NCBI RefSeq assembly: GCF_003838195.1
Contig: NZ_RCBY01000037.1
Location: 1-47,201 of the forward strand
Length of the DNA: 47,201 nt
Origin: Okeania hirsuta
Lineage (GTDB): Bacteria > Cyanobacteriota > Cyanobacteriia > Cyanobacteriales > Microcoleaceae
Direction: 5' to 3'
The notes beneath the pieces were generated by a model. That model did no database searches and was not told where the DNA came from. It worked only from the letters and a program-made list of their open reading frames with translations. Both the position numbers and the translations under genes were made by a program. Positions 16,935-25,556 of the stretch are shown here, in pieces. Position 1 is the first letter of the stretch. Every line of letters starts with the position of its first letter.

Positions 16935-17889
16935 GAGCCAAATTTAACAACTCCTTGGCAGATGCCAATAAGTCGATCGCTACAAAGAAAATTTTACCTT
17001 CAGGATTGAGTAAAAATCTCCAAGCAATATTCATACCTACACCAGCTCCAAACCAAGGAGTTTGGCATTTACCAGTAACCTTAATCTGAGTATAACCATC
17101 CTCAGCAGGTTCAGAAATTCCTTGCTCTGGGATTAACTTGAGGTTCTGACATTCTTCTTGGAAAAATCGCAAAACGGCATCTTTGCCCACAATTGGTCTA
17201 CGGAAAGGAGGTTGTAGGCCACCGTCAGGAGTGAATAACTCAATCAATGCATTAAAGTCATTGGCATTCAAGTTATTCATGTAATTCAAGATAGTAGGAT
17301 TATCAACACCTTGAATCGTAACTTTAGTTCGCTCTGCCATATTCTTTGGAGCAACTACAGGTTCAGAAACTCGGGTATAGTTGCCCAAATTTTTAACATC
17401 AAAACCCATATCAATCACAGAATTTCTCAAAACTGTGATTTGCTGACCAGAATCTAATCCTTGAATAGTTCCCAATACGGCTGAAGCATTAGCAGAAAGC
17501 TGATAACCCTTTGGTATAGGAGCAACAAGTCCCTGATTCATCCATTCTCCAAGTTGATACCAAAAACCCAACTTGATATTGGGAGACCAGGTGGCATATG
17601 TCCGACACATTGGAGTATCGGAGCGGTTAGCCAGGTCACACATGACTTGGGTCTGCTCCTGGAAGCTCATTTGTTTAATTTCATTCATAGTTATTTCTGC
17701 AAGCTGCATATTGGCAGCTCCTAGAGCAGCAATTGTGATTGTTTTGCCCATTTCTAGGTAGGCGAACCAAATGAGAGCTAGTTGGTCTTCTGCACTTAGC
17801 TGATTGAAGCGAGCTATAGTGGCTGGCACTATGTCAGCTGATAAGGTGTTGGGAAAGATATTGCGAGCTGTATCAATTGAAAATGGCAT
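16930..17889 (-). CDS. ocp: Orange carotenoid protein (OCP1-type)
   Basis: A blue-green-light sensor and quencher: it binds a keto-carotenoid, and its red form binds the phycobilisome and dissipates excess energy; it also quenches singlet oxygen. The 319-residue protein has both domains: the all-helical carotenoid-binding N-terminal domain (about 18-167) with Y44, N104, W110 and R155 at canonical positions, and the NTF2-like C-terminal domain (about 196-315). The carotenoid-contact Tyr and Trp (201 and 288 in Synechocystis) fall two positions later, at Y203 and W290, because the linker is two residues longer. The end LLASAKELLNLAR matches the family end, but the last base of the Arg codon and the TGA stop appear to come from the adjacent transposon end. 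Divergent from sodN; frp lies downstream beyond the insertion. Confidence 0.97.
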   Translation of the reverse strand: MPFSIDTARNIFPNTLSADIVPATIARFNQLSAEDQLALIWFAYLEMGKTITIAALGAANMQLAEITMNEIKQMSFQEQTQVMCDLANRSDTPMCRTYATWSPNIKLGFWYQLGEWMNQGLVAPIPKGYQLSANASAVLGTIQGLDSGQQITVLRNSVIDMGFDVKNLGNYTRVSEPVVAPKNMAERTKVTIQGVDNPTILNYMNNLNANDFNALIELFTPDGGLQPPFRRPIVGKDAVLRFFQEECQNLKLIPEQGISEPAEDGYTQIKVTGKCQTPWFGAGVGMNIAWRFLLNPEGKIFFVAIDLLASAKELLNLAR

Positions 17890-17928
17890 AGGTTTATCTT
17901 GATAAAGGAATCAAAAATTAAAAATCAG

Positions 17929-18020
17929 AAATACCCACACTTTTGATTTAAACTAGGGTAGGTGGGGATTATCGGAAATTTATAAATACCCACACTTTTG
18001 ATTTAAACTAGGGTAGGTGG
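17929..18020. promoter_or_regulatory. 37-bp tandem duplication in the ocp-sodN divergent spacer
   Basis: Two perfect copies (17929-17965 and 17984-18020, period 55) of a segment starting AAATACCCACACTTTTGATT and ending CTAGGGTAGGTGG. The 222-bp spacer must hold both promoters, so the duplicated block is a candidate shared operator or upstream element for photoprotection and superoxide removal. No known regulator box is recognised in it; it could also be a simple replication duplication. Confidence 0.6.
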
Positions 18021-18111
18021 AAATTATTAGGAAAATTCTTCCTTCTGAACCACTATTTCATCGTAACATTACTTTACATTTTTTATACAGATAGTAATAT
18101 CTTAGAAAACT

Positions 18112-18570
18112 ATGCTCAACAGAATTGCTTCTCAGATTAGAAAGTCCTTCCCAGCACCAGAAGTTAGTGCTCACTGCGATGGCCCTTGTGGTGTTTATGA
18201 CCCCGCTTCTGCTCGCATTTATGCTGAGGCAGTGGTGTCTATGACTAAGAAAATTCTAGACCTTGACCCAAAAGCAGGAGACCATAAGACTGCTAATACT
18301 CTTTCTCGCTATATTGCTATTAAGGAAGAGCAGGCTCAGAAGACTAAAGAAGATTTGCTCATCCTCTGGACTGATTATTTTAAGCCCGTGCATTTAGAAA
18401 AGTATCCAGACCTCCACGATACTTTCTGGAAAGCTGCTAAACTTTGCTCTGCTTGTAAAGTGGAAGTTAATTTGGATCATGCTAATGAATTATTAGCTGC
18501 TGTGGAGAAAATCCATAATATGTTCTGGGCTACTAAGGAACGTGAGGTAACTTGGTACAAGGCTAGCTAA
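18112..18570 (+). CDS. sodN: Nickel superoxide dismutase precursor
   Basis: This enzyme dismutes superoxide to O2 and H2O2 with a mononuclear Ni site. The 152-residue precursor has a 20-residue propeptide (MLNRIASQIRKSFPAPEVSA) that must be removed to expose His1 of the nickel hook HCDGPCGVYDPA (residues 21-32), giving His1, Cys2, Cys6 and Tyr9 of the mature enzyme. The rest is the expected four-helix bundle, with ENVT-type helices replaced by cyanobacterial sequence and the C-terminal MFWATKEREVTWYK. The protease gene sodX follows after 16 bp. Ni-SOD is typical of marine and filamentous cyanobacteria. It is divergent from ocp. Confidence 0.97.
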   Translation: MLNRIASQIRKSFPAPEVSAHCDGPCGVYDPASARIYAEAVVSMTKKILDLDPKAGDHKTANTLSRYIAIKEEQAQKTKEDLLILWTDYFKPVHLEKYPDLHDTFWKAAKLCSACKVEVNLDHANELLAAVEKIHNMFWATKEREVTWYKAS

Positions 18571-18586
18571 TTTTTTTTAGTTTGAG

Positions 18587-18967
18587 GTGGTAGGCAAAAA
18601 GTTGATACAAACAAGCGATAATAAAGAATTATTGTTATGGTTGTTGAGATTGCGTCAACGCTTTTGTGTTACAGGGGTGTCGATGTTTCCTCTACTCAAA
18701 CCAGGGGAGGATATTCTTGTTGACACTAAAGCCTACCGCCACTGTTTACCTGAAATAGATGATTTGGTGGTGGCTAAACATCCCCATCGCCAAGATTTGA
18801 AAATAATTAAACGGGTTGCCTTTGTTGATGAAAATGGCGACTGTTTTTTGGTGGGAGAAAATAGGGAAGAAAGTAGTGATAGTCGTTTTTTCGGTTTTGT
18901 AAGTTCCCAACAAATAATTGGTAGAGTTACTAGCAAGTTTCCTGAGTGGGACTTAAACAAAACTTAG
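18587..18967 (+). CDS. sodX: Nickel-type superoxide dismutase maturation protease
   Basis: A signal-peptidase-like (S24/S26) serine-lysine protease that cleaves the SodN propeptide so that nickel can bind. In its 126 residues the nucleophile Ser32 is in TGVSMFPLLKPGE and the general-base Lys75 is in DLKIIKRV; VGENREESSDSRFFGFV is the conserved box of the family. The protein lacks a strong membrane anchor. The chosen start is GTG 18587, 16 bp after the sodN stop; TTG at 18602 is an alternative. The pair is surely one transcription unit. Confidence 0.93.
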   Translation: MVGKKLIQTSDNKELLLWLLRLRQRFCVTGVSMFPLLKPGEDILVDTKAYRHCLPEIDDLVVAKHPHRQDLKIIKRVAFVDENGDCFLVGENREESSDSRFFGFVSSQQIIGRVTSKFPEWDLNKT

Positions 18968-19056
18968 GCAAAAAATCGCATCAAATCGATACAGCACAGG
19001 GAGAGCTTTTTTAGGGCTTTGATATTTTGATCTTTTCTAAATTGACTTTTCACAAC

Positions 19057-19213
19057 GAATTCTGGGGTTGCACATTATGGAATGATACTGCCAAAAAGAG
19101 GTTTAGACTTTGACTAAAAAAACCTAATATTAATTATTCTAGCAATTATCAAATCCAAAATCAAATTCAATCAAAAATATCAAATCATTCGCCACTGTGC
19201 AACGCCCGAATTC
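19057..19213. mobile_element. MITE-like element with GAATTC..GTTGCACA ends
   Basis: Left end GAATTCTGGGGTTGCACA (19057-19074) and right end TGTGCAACGCCCGAATTC (19196-19213) are inverted copies with three mismatches, bounding a 157-bp AT-rich body without a frame. Target duplication not resolved. Confidence 0.5.
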
Positions 19214-20028
19214 TACCCAAAAAGTCACTTTATAGCGGAGAAAATGTCTCTTCTGTCAATTTCAGAGAGGACGATTGCCAAAACTGTTACAGGACTAAAA
19301 ATATATAGTTGCTCTAGTTTGAGTTTGGAAGCTATTAGATTATATCATATATTTTTAACTATGTCAAACCATTGTTAGAGCAACTGATGAAAATTAGTTC
19401 ATCATCGTTGAAGAAATATAAGGTAATTCCTTAAAAAACAACGAAATAATCATGGTTTTGGGCTGAAAAATCTCATTAGGTTATAAACACCCTTGGATTA
19501 TTCTTTGTTAATTCTATCATGGAAAGGCTGAAACTATTGAAACTCCGTTAGCTAATTTAGGCTTTTTTTGATGTTTTTTGTCAGAGGTTGATGACAAAGT
19601 TGAAAATTTTAAAATTAGAAGCTGAGATTGATAATTAAAACTTTTCAGATAGCGATCGCTGAACTAAGGAATGAGGATTAAATAAAATACAGAAATTAAA
19701 GAGTTGCAAACCTTGATGAAGCTAAAATTTCATTATGGAGGCGTTTATATGAATTTGATGGAGAAAGAAAAGTTTATGACTTTGAGGATAAATATGGGTA
19801 TATTGGAACTTTAGAATTAGTCTACCCTACCAATTTAATACTACCTATCTTATTTTTTTTCATCCTTTGTATTTTCTGGATAGGATTAAGGAAACTGGCT
19901 TCAGAAGCAAACTAGACAGTTTTGCAGTTTAGACTAATTGTAGTTAGTGGTACTTACACATTTTCTGGTCAAAAAATGCCTGTTTGCGTAGCATTCCGCA
20001 GGAAGAGTCTGTCTGCATAAAGGTTACT
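19214..20028. other. Degenerate intergenic region
   Basis: About 800 bp without an intact gene. A stretch near 19735-19830 reads in one frame WRRLYEFDGERKVYDFEDKY then GYIGTLELVYP, which looks like old coding sequence, but no family is recognised and stops flank it. Two short inverted or direct AT-rich motifs add nothing firm. Confidence 0.4.
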
Positions 20029-20881
20029 TAAAGGCTGAAGAAAAAGAGAGAACAATTGATTAGTTGAGAGAACAAGATTATCTGAGATTATCAGAGTTGC
20101 AAAACTATTTACAGAACCAATATAACGTCGTTTTTGAGTCCTATCAGAGTTATTATAACTTACTCAAAGAGGCTGAAATAAGTTGGAAAAAAATTCAAAA
20201 AAATCATCCAGCTAAAAATGATGAATAAGTGAAAGCAAAAAAAAAGAAATAGAGGATAAATTGGCAAAATGGCAACCGGAAATAGAAGCGGGAAACCAAG
20301 CAGTGTTTATAATTGACGAATGTCATCTGCTATGGGGGGATGTATTAGGTTATGCTTGGGGAAAAACAGATAAAAGAATAGAAATTACGATGAAAAATTA
20401 AAAGGAAAGACAGACTTATTATTGAGCTTTAGACTACCAAACAAAGGAATTTATAGTTCAATAGTATCAAAGTGGAAATACTGAAAATACCATAGAGTTT
20501 ATCAAATATTTGCAACGGCAAAGAACGGGAAAAAGATTGGCAATATTTTGGGATGCCACAACTTATTATAATTATCGAGAATTTCGAGAATATTTGATAA
20601 AAATTAATCAAGATTTACAAGAAGAGGAATGGTTGATAAATTGTACAAAATTTACCCCGAATGCCCCGGAGCAAAACCCTGTTGAAGAGATTTGGTTACA
20701 AGTCAAAAAATTCATCAGACAGTTTGATCATCTTTGTAGTTCTTTGAAAATAGTTAAGTGGCTATTTAAGTTTTTTGCGCTATGGTCAAATATTCGATTT
20801 TCCCAAACTTTTTCAGTATGGAATTTTGCCACAACCAATTTAGGATTGCTATATATAAAAGAAGATGAATCGCTATTTTAG
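20029..20881 (+). pseudogene. IS630-family transposase relic
   Basis: Conceptual translation with several stops gives a winged-helix/DDE IS630-type transposase: KAEEKERTID, LREQDYLRLSELQNYL, YQSYYNLLKEAEISWKKIQK, then the catalytic blocks VFIIDECHLLWGDVLGYAWG (first Asp), LAIFWDATTYYNY (second Asp) and TPNAPEQNPVEEIWLQVKKF (Glu). Stops are scattered (for example after HPAKNDE, after ITMKN and after QTYY), so the gene is dead. Only its last 120 codons remain open. No flanking inverted repeats were found. Members of this family leave TA duplications, which matches the TA ends of the MITE family at 20950, 24205 and 32350, but a direct link is only inference. Confidence 0.8.
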
Positions 20882-20949
20882 TCAGTGAATATTTAGCCCA
20901 ATTACCTGGTGGTTAAGATTGATTTGAAGGTAATTAGTAGTTACCTCAT

Positions 20950-21207
<258 letters not shown>

Positions 21208-21284
21208 TTCTTGTTTGTGATTGATAAATCAAGCTATCCTCATTATAATTCTGAGTAATATGGCATATTAAATTGGATAGCTGA

Positions 21285-22877
21285 ATGGCGATCGCGATAG
21301 ACTTTGGAACAAGTAACACGGTAATCTCCCGTTGGAATCAAACAACTCAACAGCCTGAAATTGTTAAATTACCAGGTTTGTCAATTATTTCTGGACAAAA
21401 TCCACCTCTAATTCCTAGTTTAGTTTATGTGGAAAATGCTGCTGAAAAGAAAGTAGTAATAGGTCAGCAAGTTAGAGATAAAGGTTACGATATTAATACA
21501 GACTCTCGATTTTTTCGGAATTTTAAACGGGGTATTGGCTCAGATATTAAAGGGTTTTTGCCTGAACTTGATGGTCAAATAGTTTCTTTTGAACAAGTAG
21601 GAGAGTTATTTTTACAAGAAGTTGTAGCTGGTATTCGGAAAGTGCCTTTGCCTGTAGAATCTTTAATTTTTACTGTTCCGGTAGATAGTTTTGAGGCTTA
21701 TCGTAATTGGTTGGGTGAGGTTTGCCAGTCTCTACAGGTTGACCAAGTAAGAATGATTGATGAACCTACTGCCGCAGCTTTAGGTTATGCAATGAAAGAG
21801 GCAGAAATTTTATTGGTGGTTGATTTTGGTGGCGGAACTTTAGATTTATCTTTGGTGCGGTTGGATAATTCGATACAAAAACAACCTTTGGGTTTTATTC
21901 TGAAATGGGGTGAAAAATCTTTTGGTAAAAGTTCAAATCAAAAGCCAAAAATTGCCAGAGTTTTGGCAAAATCAGGACAGAATTTAGGGGGGTCGGATAT
22001 TGATAATTGGTTAGTGGATTATTTTGTCAAAAATCAAGGTATTGAAAAGACTCCTTTAACTACTCGTTTGGCAGAAAAGTTAAAGATTCAATTGTCTTTA
22101 CAACAGCAGGCAACGGAAGTTTATTTTGATGATGAAAATTTAGAAAGTTATGAGTTGGAATTAGGGCGAGATGGCTTTGAGGAAATTCTCAAGGAAAAGG
22201 GATTTTTTGTCAGTCTTGATAATTCCATGAATCAGGTTTTACAGCAGGCAAAAAGACAAGGAATAGAATTATCAGAAATTGATGCTGTTTTATTGGTGGG
22301 AGGAACAGTACAAATACCAGCAGTTCAAAGGTGGGTAAAAGAATATTTTGATGCTGCAAAAATTCGTTGTGAAAAACCTTTTGAAGCAATTTCTCAGGGA
22401 GCATTGCAATTAACTCAAGGAGTTGAGGTTAAGGACTTTTTGTATCACAGTTATGGTATCCGCTATTGGGATAGAAGGAAAAATGCTCATAGTTGGCATC
22501 CTTTGATTAAGTCTGGTCAACCATATCCAATGAGTAATCCTGTGGAGTTGGTTTTGGGTGCTTCGGTGAATAGTCAACCCAGTATTGAATTAATTTTGGG
22601 AGAGTTAGGTGCTGAGTCTGGTGGGACAGAAGTTTATTTCGATGGCGATCGCCTAATTACTCGCAAAATATCAGGAGAGGAAACTTCAGTACAGCCTTTA
22701 AATGATAAAGAAGGAGGTCGTAATATTGCTCAATTAATTCCTCCCGGAAATCCTGGAAGCGATCGAATTAAGGTATTGTTTTGGGTGGATGAATCTAGAT
22801 TTCTCAGAATAACAGTAGAGGATTTATTAACTAATGAAATTTTATTAAATGAGCAAGCTGTTGTGCAGTTGAGTTAA
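21285..22877 (+). CDS. Hsp70-family (DnaK-like) ATPase
   Basis: A 530-residue actin-fold ATPase, shorter than DnaK (about 640). Phosphate-1 loop IDFGTSNT at 5-12, connect-1 and adenosine-side MIDEPTAAALGYA near 161-173, phosphate-2 VDFGGGTLDLSLV starting at about 179, and VLLVGGTVQIPAV near 343. The C-terminal region (about 400-530) is a reduced beta-rich substrate domain without the helical lid. Divergent Hsp70s of this sort occur in several copies in cyanobacteria, and their clients are unknown. No GrpE or DnaJ gene is adjacent. The last 88 codons are duplicated at 23804-24086 beyond an inserted gene. It follows a MITE by 78 bp, so its promoter may lie within or close to that element. Confidence 0.9.
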   Translation: MAIAIDFGTSNTVISRWNQTTQQPEIVKLPGLSIISGQNPPLIPSLVYVENAAEKKVVIGQQVRDKGYDINTDSRFFRNFKRGIGSDIKGFLPELDGQIVSFEQVGELFLQEVVAGIRKVPLPVESLIFTVPVDSFEAYRNWLGEVCQSLQVDQVRMIDEPTAAALGYAMKEAEILLVVDFGGGTLDLSLVRLDNSIQKQPLGFILKWGEKSFGKSSNQKPKIARVLAKSGQNLGGSDIDNWLVDYFVKNQGIEKTPLTTRLAEKLKIQLSLQQQATEVYFDDENLESYELELGRDGFEEILKEKGFFVSLDNSMNQVLQQAKRQGIELSEIDAVLLVGGTVQIPAVQRWVKEYFDAAKIRCEKPFEAISQGALQLTQGVEVKDFLYHSYGIRYWDRRKNAHSWHPLIKSGQPYPMSNPVELVLGASVNSQPSIELILGELGAESGGTEVYFDGDRLITRKISGEETSVQPLNDKEGGRNIAQLIPPGNPGSDRIKVLFWVDESRFLRITVEDLLTNEILLNEQAVVQLS

Positions 22878-22896
22878 TATATTTGTTGATGGTATT

Positions 22897-23784
22897 ATGT
22901 TTAATTATCGTTTAGTATATGGTTATGGAGAAAATCTAGATAGAAAGAAAAAATATGTTATCTTTGGGGACTCCTATTCTCAATTTTTTGCTCCCCACCA
23001 AAGGTACAAAAACATAGAAGTTCATTTATATAAAATACCGGGAGCTCCAATGACAGGTTTTGGTAAGAGAGAATCTACCTTAAAAGTTGCCGATAAAATC
23101 AGACAAACAATTTATGAGCATCAAGATTTAGATTTACTAATTTTAAAGTTTGGTTAAGTAGATGTCGATCTAGGATATTATTACAGATTGGTTGTGAAGC
23201 AAGAAAATATAAAGTTTCTTGATTTTGCTGAGAAAGTAATCTCAATGTATTTTGATTTTATTAACAGTTTAGGATTAGAAAAAAGGCTAATTTATATTTT
23301 GGGTATTAATTTACCATCTATTTTTAGTCAGAAGAATGCACTTAGAAAAGTACATAGACAAATAACTCGTGCAGTTCAAAATAAAGAGAAAGTTAAAGAG
23401 CTAAAAAAATATTTATTCGACTGTCTACCTGATATATATGAAAGAACAAATAGAAGTATTATGTTTAATAAAATATTAAATAGTTTTTGTCAAAAAAATA
23501 ATCTAGCTTATAGTGACTTTCTTCAAAAAACTCTAGATTTAGAAACAGGAATCTTAAAAAAAGAGTTTCATGTACCAGAGGACAATGACGATCATTTTAT
23601 AAATAATCGTTATACATGGAAATTGTATGGGAGTAAGTTGCAATCGATTAGTTCAGAACAAGATAAAACTCGAGTAAAAACAGTACAATCATTACAAATG
23701 CAAGAATTGGAAAACAAATTAATCAAACTTAGAGAATGGGAATGTAAGTTAGAAGAGATTAAAGATAAATTGAAGCAAATATAA
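22897..23784 (+). pseudogene. SGNH/GDSL-hydrolase-like protein, one in-frame TAA
   Basis: Two same-frame segments form one protein of about 295 codons. Segment 1 (22897-23154) has the SGNH nucleophile block VIFGDSYSQFF and ends DLLILKFG; segment 2 resumes VDVDLGYYYR and runs to a Lys/Glu-rich coiled C-terminus, with DNDDHFINN as a possible catalytic Asp/His block. Between them lies TAA at 23155-23157, where a CAA codon would give KFGQVDVDLGYYYR, the expected continuation. So one nonsense change breaks an otherwise open gene. Similar proteins occur in glycan clusters; the substrate is unknown. The gene is cargo between two copies of the Hsp70 gene's 3' end. Confidence 0.7.
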
Positions 23785-23803
23785 TAGCATATTATAGAAC
23801 TCT

Positions 23804-24086
23804 CTTAGGAGAATTGGAGGTTAAGTCTGGCGGCACAGAAGTTTATTTCGATGGCGATCGCCTAATTACTCGCAAAATATCTGGAGAACAAACAGTAGTA
23901 AAACCTTTAAATGACCGAGAGGGAGGTCGTAGTATTGCTCAATTAAATCCTCCCGGAAATCCTGGAAGCGATCGAATTAAGGTATTGTTTTGGGTCGATG
24001 AATCTAGATTTTTCAGAATAACAGTAGAAGATTTATTGAATAATGAAATTTTATTAAATGAGCAAGCTGTTGTGCAGTTGAGTTAG
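23804..24086 (+). pseudogene. Duplicated 3' end of the Hsp70-like gene
   Basis: The last 88 or so codons of the Hsp70-like gene are repeated here in the same orientation: SGGTEVYFDGDRLITRKISG, then PLNDREGGRSIAQLNPPGNP, GSDRIKVLFWVDESRF and a near-identical end NEILLNEQAVVQLS plus stop (TAG instead of TAA). DNA similarity starts at about 22594 and 23804. There is no N-terminal ATPase part, so it cannot be a working chaperone; an isolated beta domain made from a TTG near 23814 is possible but unlikely. The substitutions between copies show that the duplication is not brand new. Confidence 0.85.
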
Positions 24087-24204
24087 TGTCGCTACGCGGA
24101 AGTTAAAAGTCAAAAGTTAAAAGTCAAAAGTATTGATTTGTAATTGTTTTAGGATTTTGTAACCAGTTATTTCTGCCATCCTGCATTAGTATGTTTTTAG
24201 ACAA

Positions 24205-24301
24205 TAGACATCTCTATAAAAGAGGGGGTAGGGAGTAGGGGAAAATAATTGATAATTTCTGTAGGATAATTGCTTTAATTTTTAATTTTTGGAGATGTCT
24301 A
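24205..24301 (-). mobile_element. TAGACATCTC MITE, copy 3 (short, inverted)
   Basis: 97 bp bounded by TAGACATCTC (24205-24214) and GGAGATGTCTA (24291-24301) with outer TA. Its inner block ATTGATAATTTCTGTAGGATAATT is the reverse complement of the ACAGAAATTATCAATT block of copies 1 and 2, so this copy is inverted and internally deleted. Confidence 0.7.
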
Positions 24302-24346
24302 ATATATATGTAATTTTTGAGGAGGAAATAAAAAAAATTATATTTT

Positions 24347-24943
24347 ATGAATGAAAGTAATTGTATCGAAGTTAATGGTATTAGCTTTAAAATTCTAGTG
24401 CCATAACAGGTATTAGTGCTTCCTAAAAAAGACCTAATTCAAAAACTTTCGGATATAGGAAAACATCTATCAACACGACCTTTACATCCGTCCCCAGGAT
24501 ATCCGGTGGAGATAGGAATTAGGATTACCAATAATAGCGATCGCCCTCTTTACTTTAGTTTTTCTTTTGGATTATTTCCTGAGATTATTAGGGCTAAAGA
24601 TGGTGCAAGTGTACCATTTGATATAGGGTGGTTGACCTCCGCTGCACCACTAAAATCTGATTTTATTTTAGCTATACCGGGAGAAAGTATCAGCTTTTTT
24701 CTTGATGCCAAAATCTGTTGGCTTTGTGGTAAAAACTATGGTTTTAGTACCTCATTTAGAGGTGAGAGATTACTTATTCAACCTCTCCATTCAGAACGGT
24801 ATCAACTTCGGTTGATATATGAACATTAGAAAGATACTGAAGAATGCTATGACTTTCTTAACAAACAAACTTAAGTAATTGAAGGATTGTGGACGGGTCA
24901 AGTATTAACTCCATTTGTAGATATTTGCTTAGTCAATAACTAA
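24347..24943 (+). pseudogene. Unrecognised gene with three in-frame stops
   Basis: One frame runs from ATG 24347 (MNESNCIEVNGISFKILVP), through TAA at 24404-24406, QVLVLPKKDLIQKLSDIGKH and a beta-rich body (TNNSDRPLYFSFSFGLFPE, PGESISFFLDAKICW), TAG at 24827-24829, KDTEECYDFLNKQT, a TAA, VIEGLWTGQVLTPFVDICLV and a final TAA at 24941-24943. The central 137 codons are open and could be translated from GTG 24416, but without its ends. The body looks like an immunoglobulin-like or beta-sandwich domain with a pair of nearby Cys (CWLCG). AGGAGG lies 22 bases before the ATG, too far to be certain. Function unknown. Confidence 0.6.
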
Positions 24944-25556
24944 GGTTGAAAAATTAGATTTTGACAGAAATAAACATCAAGTAATAACTTTATTTTTGGA
25001 AGTTAGGATACTCAAAGTAGAACAGTTTCCTTAAATGGATAGATAATAATGAGATTCCCTTCAATACCCATTAATAAGTTAAGCACAATGAAACCAGCAG
25101 AATCTTTTGACAATAATAATAATGAAGTAAATAACATACGCTTAACTGATACTAAAAACATTCCCTTGATAAAATTTCACTAATTTGCTTCTCCACCAGT
25201 TTTCTGACTTCCTTCTTCCTTCTACAAAAGCGATCGCGAATGCTACTTCACACAAAAACCAAGAAAAATTAATTTATGTTTAACTTAAGCCAATTCTGAC
25301 AGAAACAACAATATAGTTGATAAAAAACTCTCAAAACTTATCTTGCCTATTCTTAAAAAGTGACAATAAATTGATAAACTCCAATAATCAAATTCAGTCA
25401 AAAATTCCTAAGCAAAATATAATCAATATAGCACTACGCAAATAGGTTAGGACATTTATAAATGCTCAAAGGTAGTCAGGGATTACTTCTGACTTCTGAC
25501 TTCTGACTTTTGACTTGCGCGTAGCGCCATATTATCCTTAGCTAAAAATCATCGGC
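24944..25556. other. Intergenic region before the first kinase gene
   Basis: About 610 bp, AT-rich, no gene seen. A TTCTGAC heptamer array lies at about 25487-25516, just upstream of the kinase start, so it falls in or near its promoter/leader. Confidence 0.5.
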
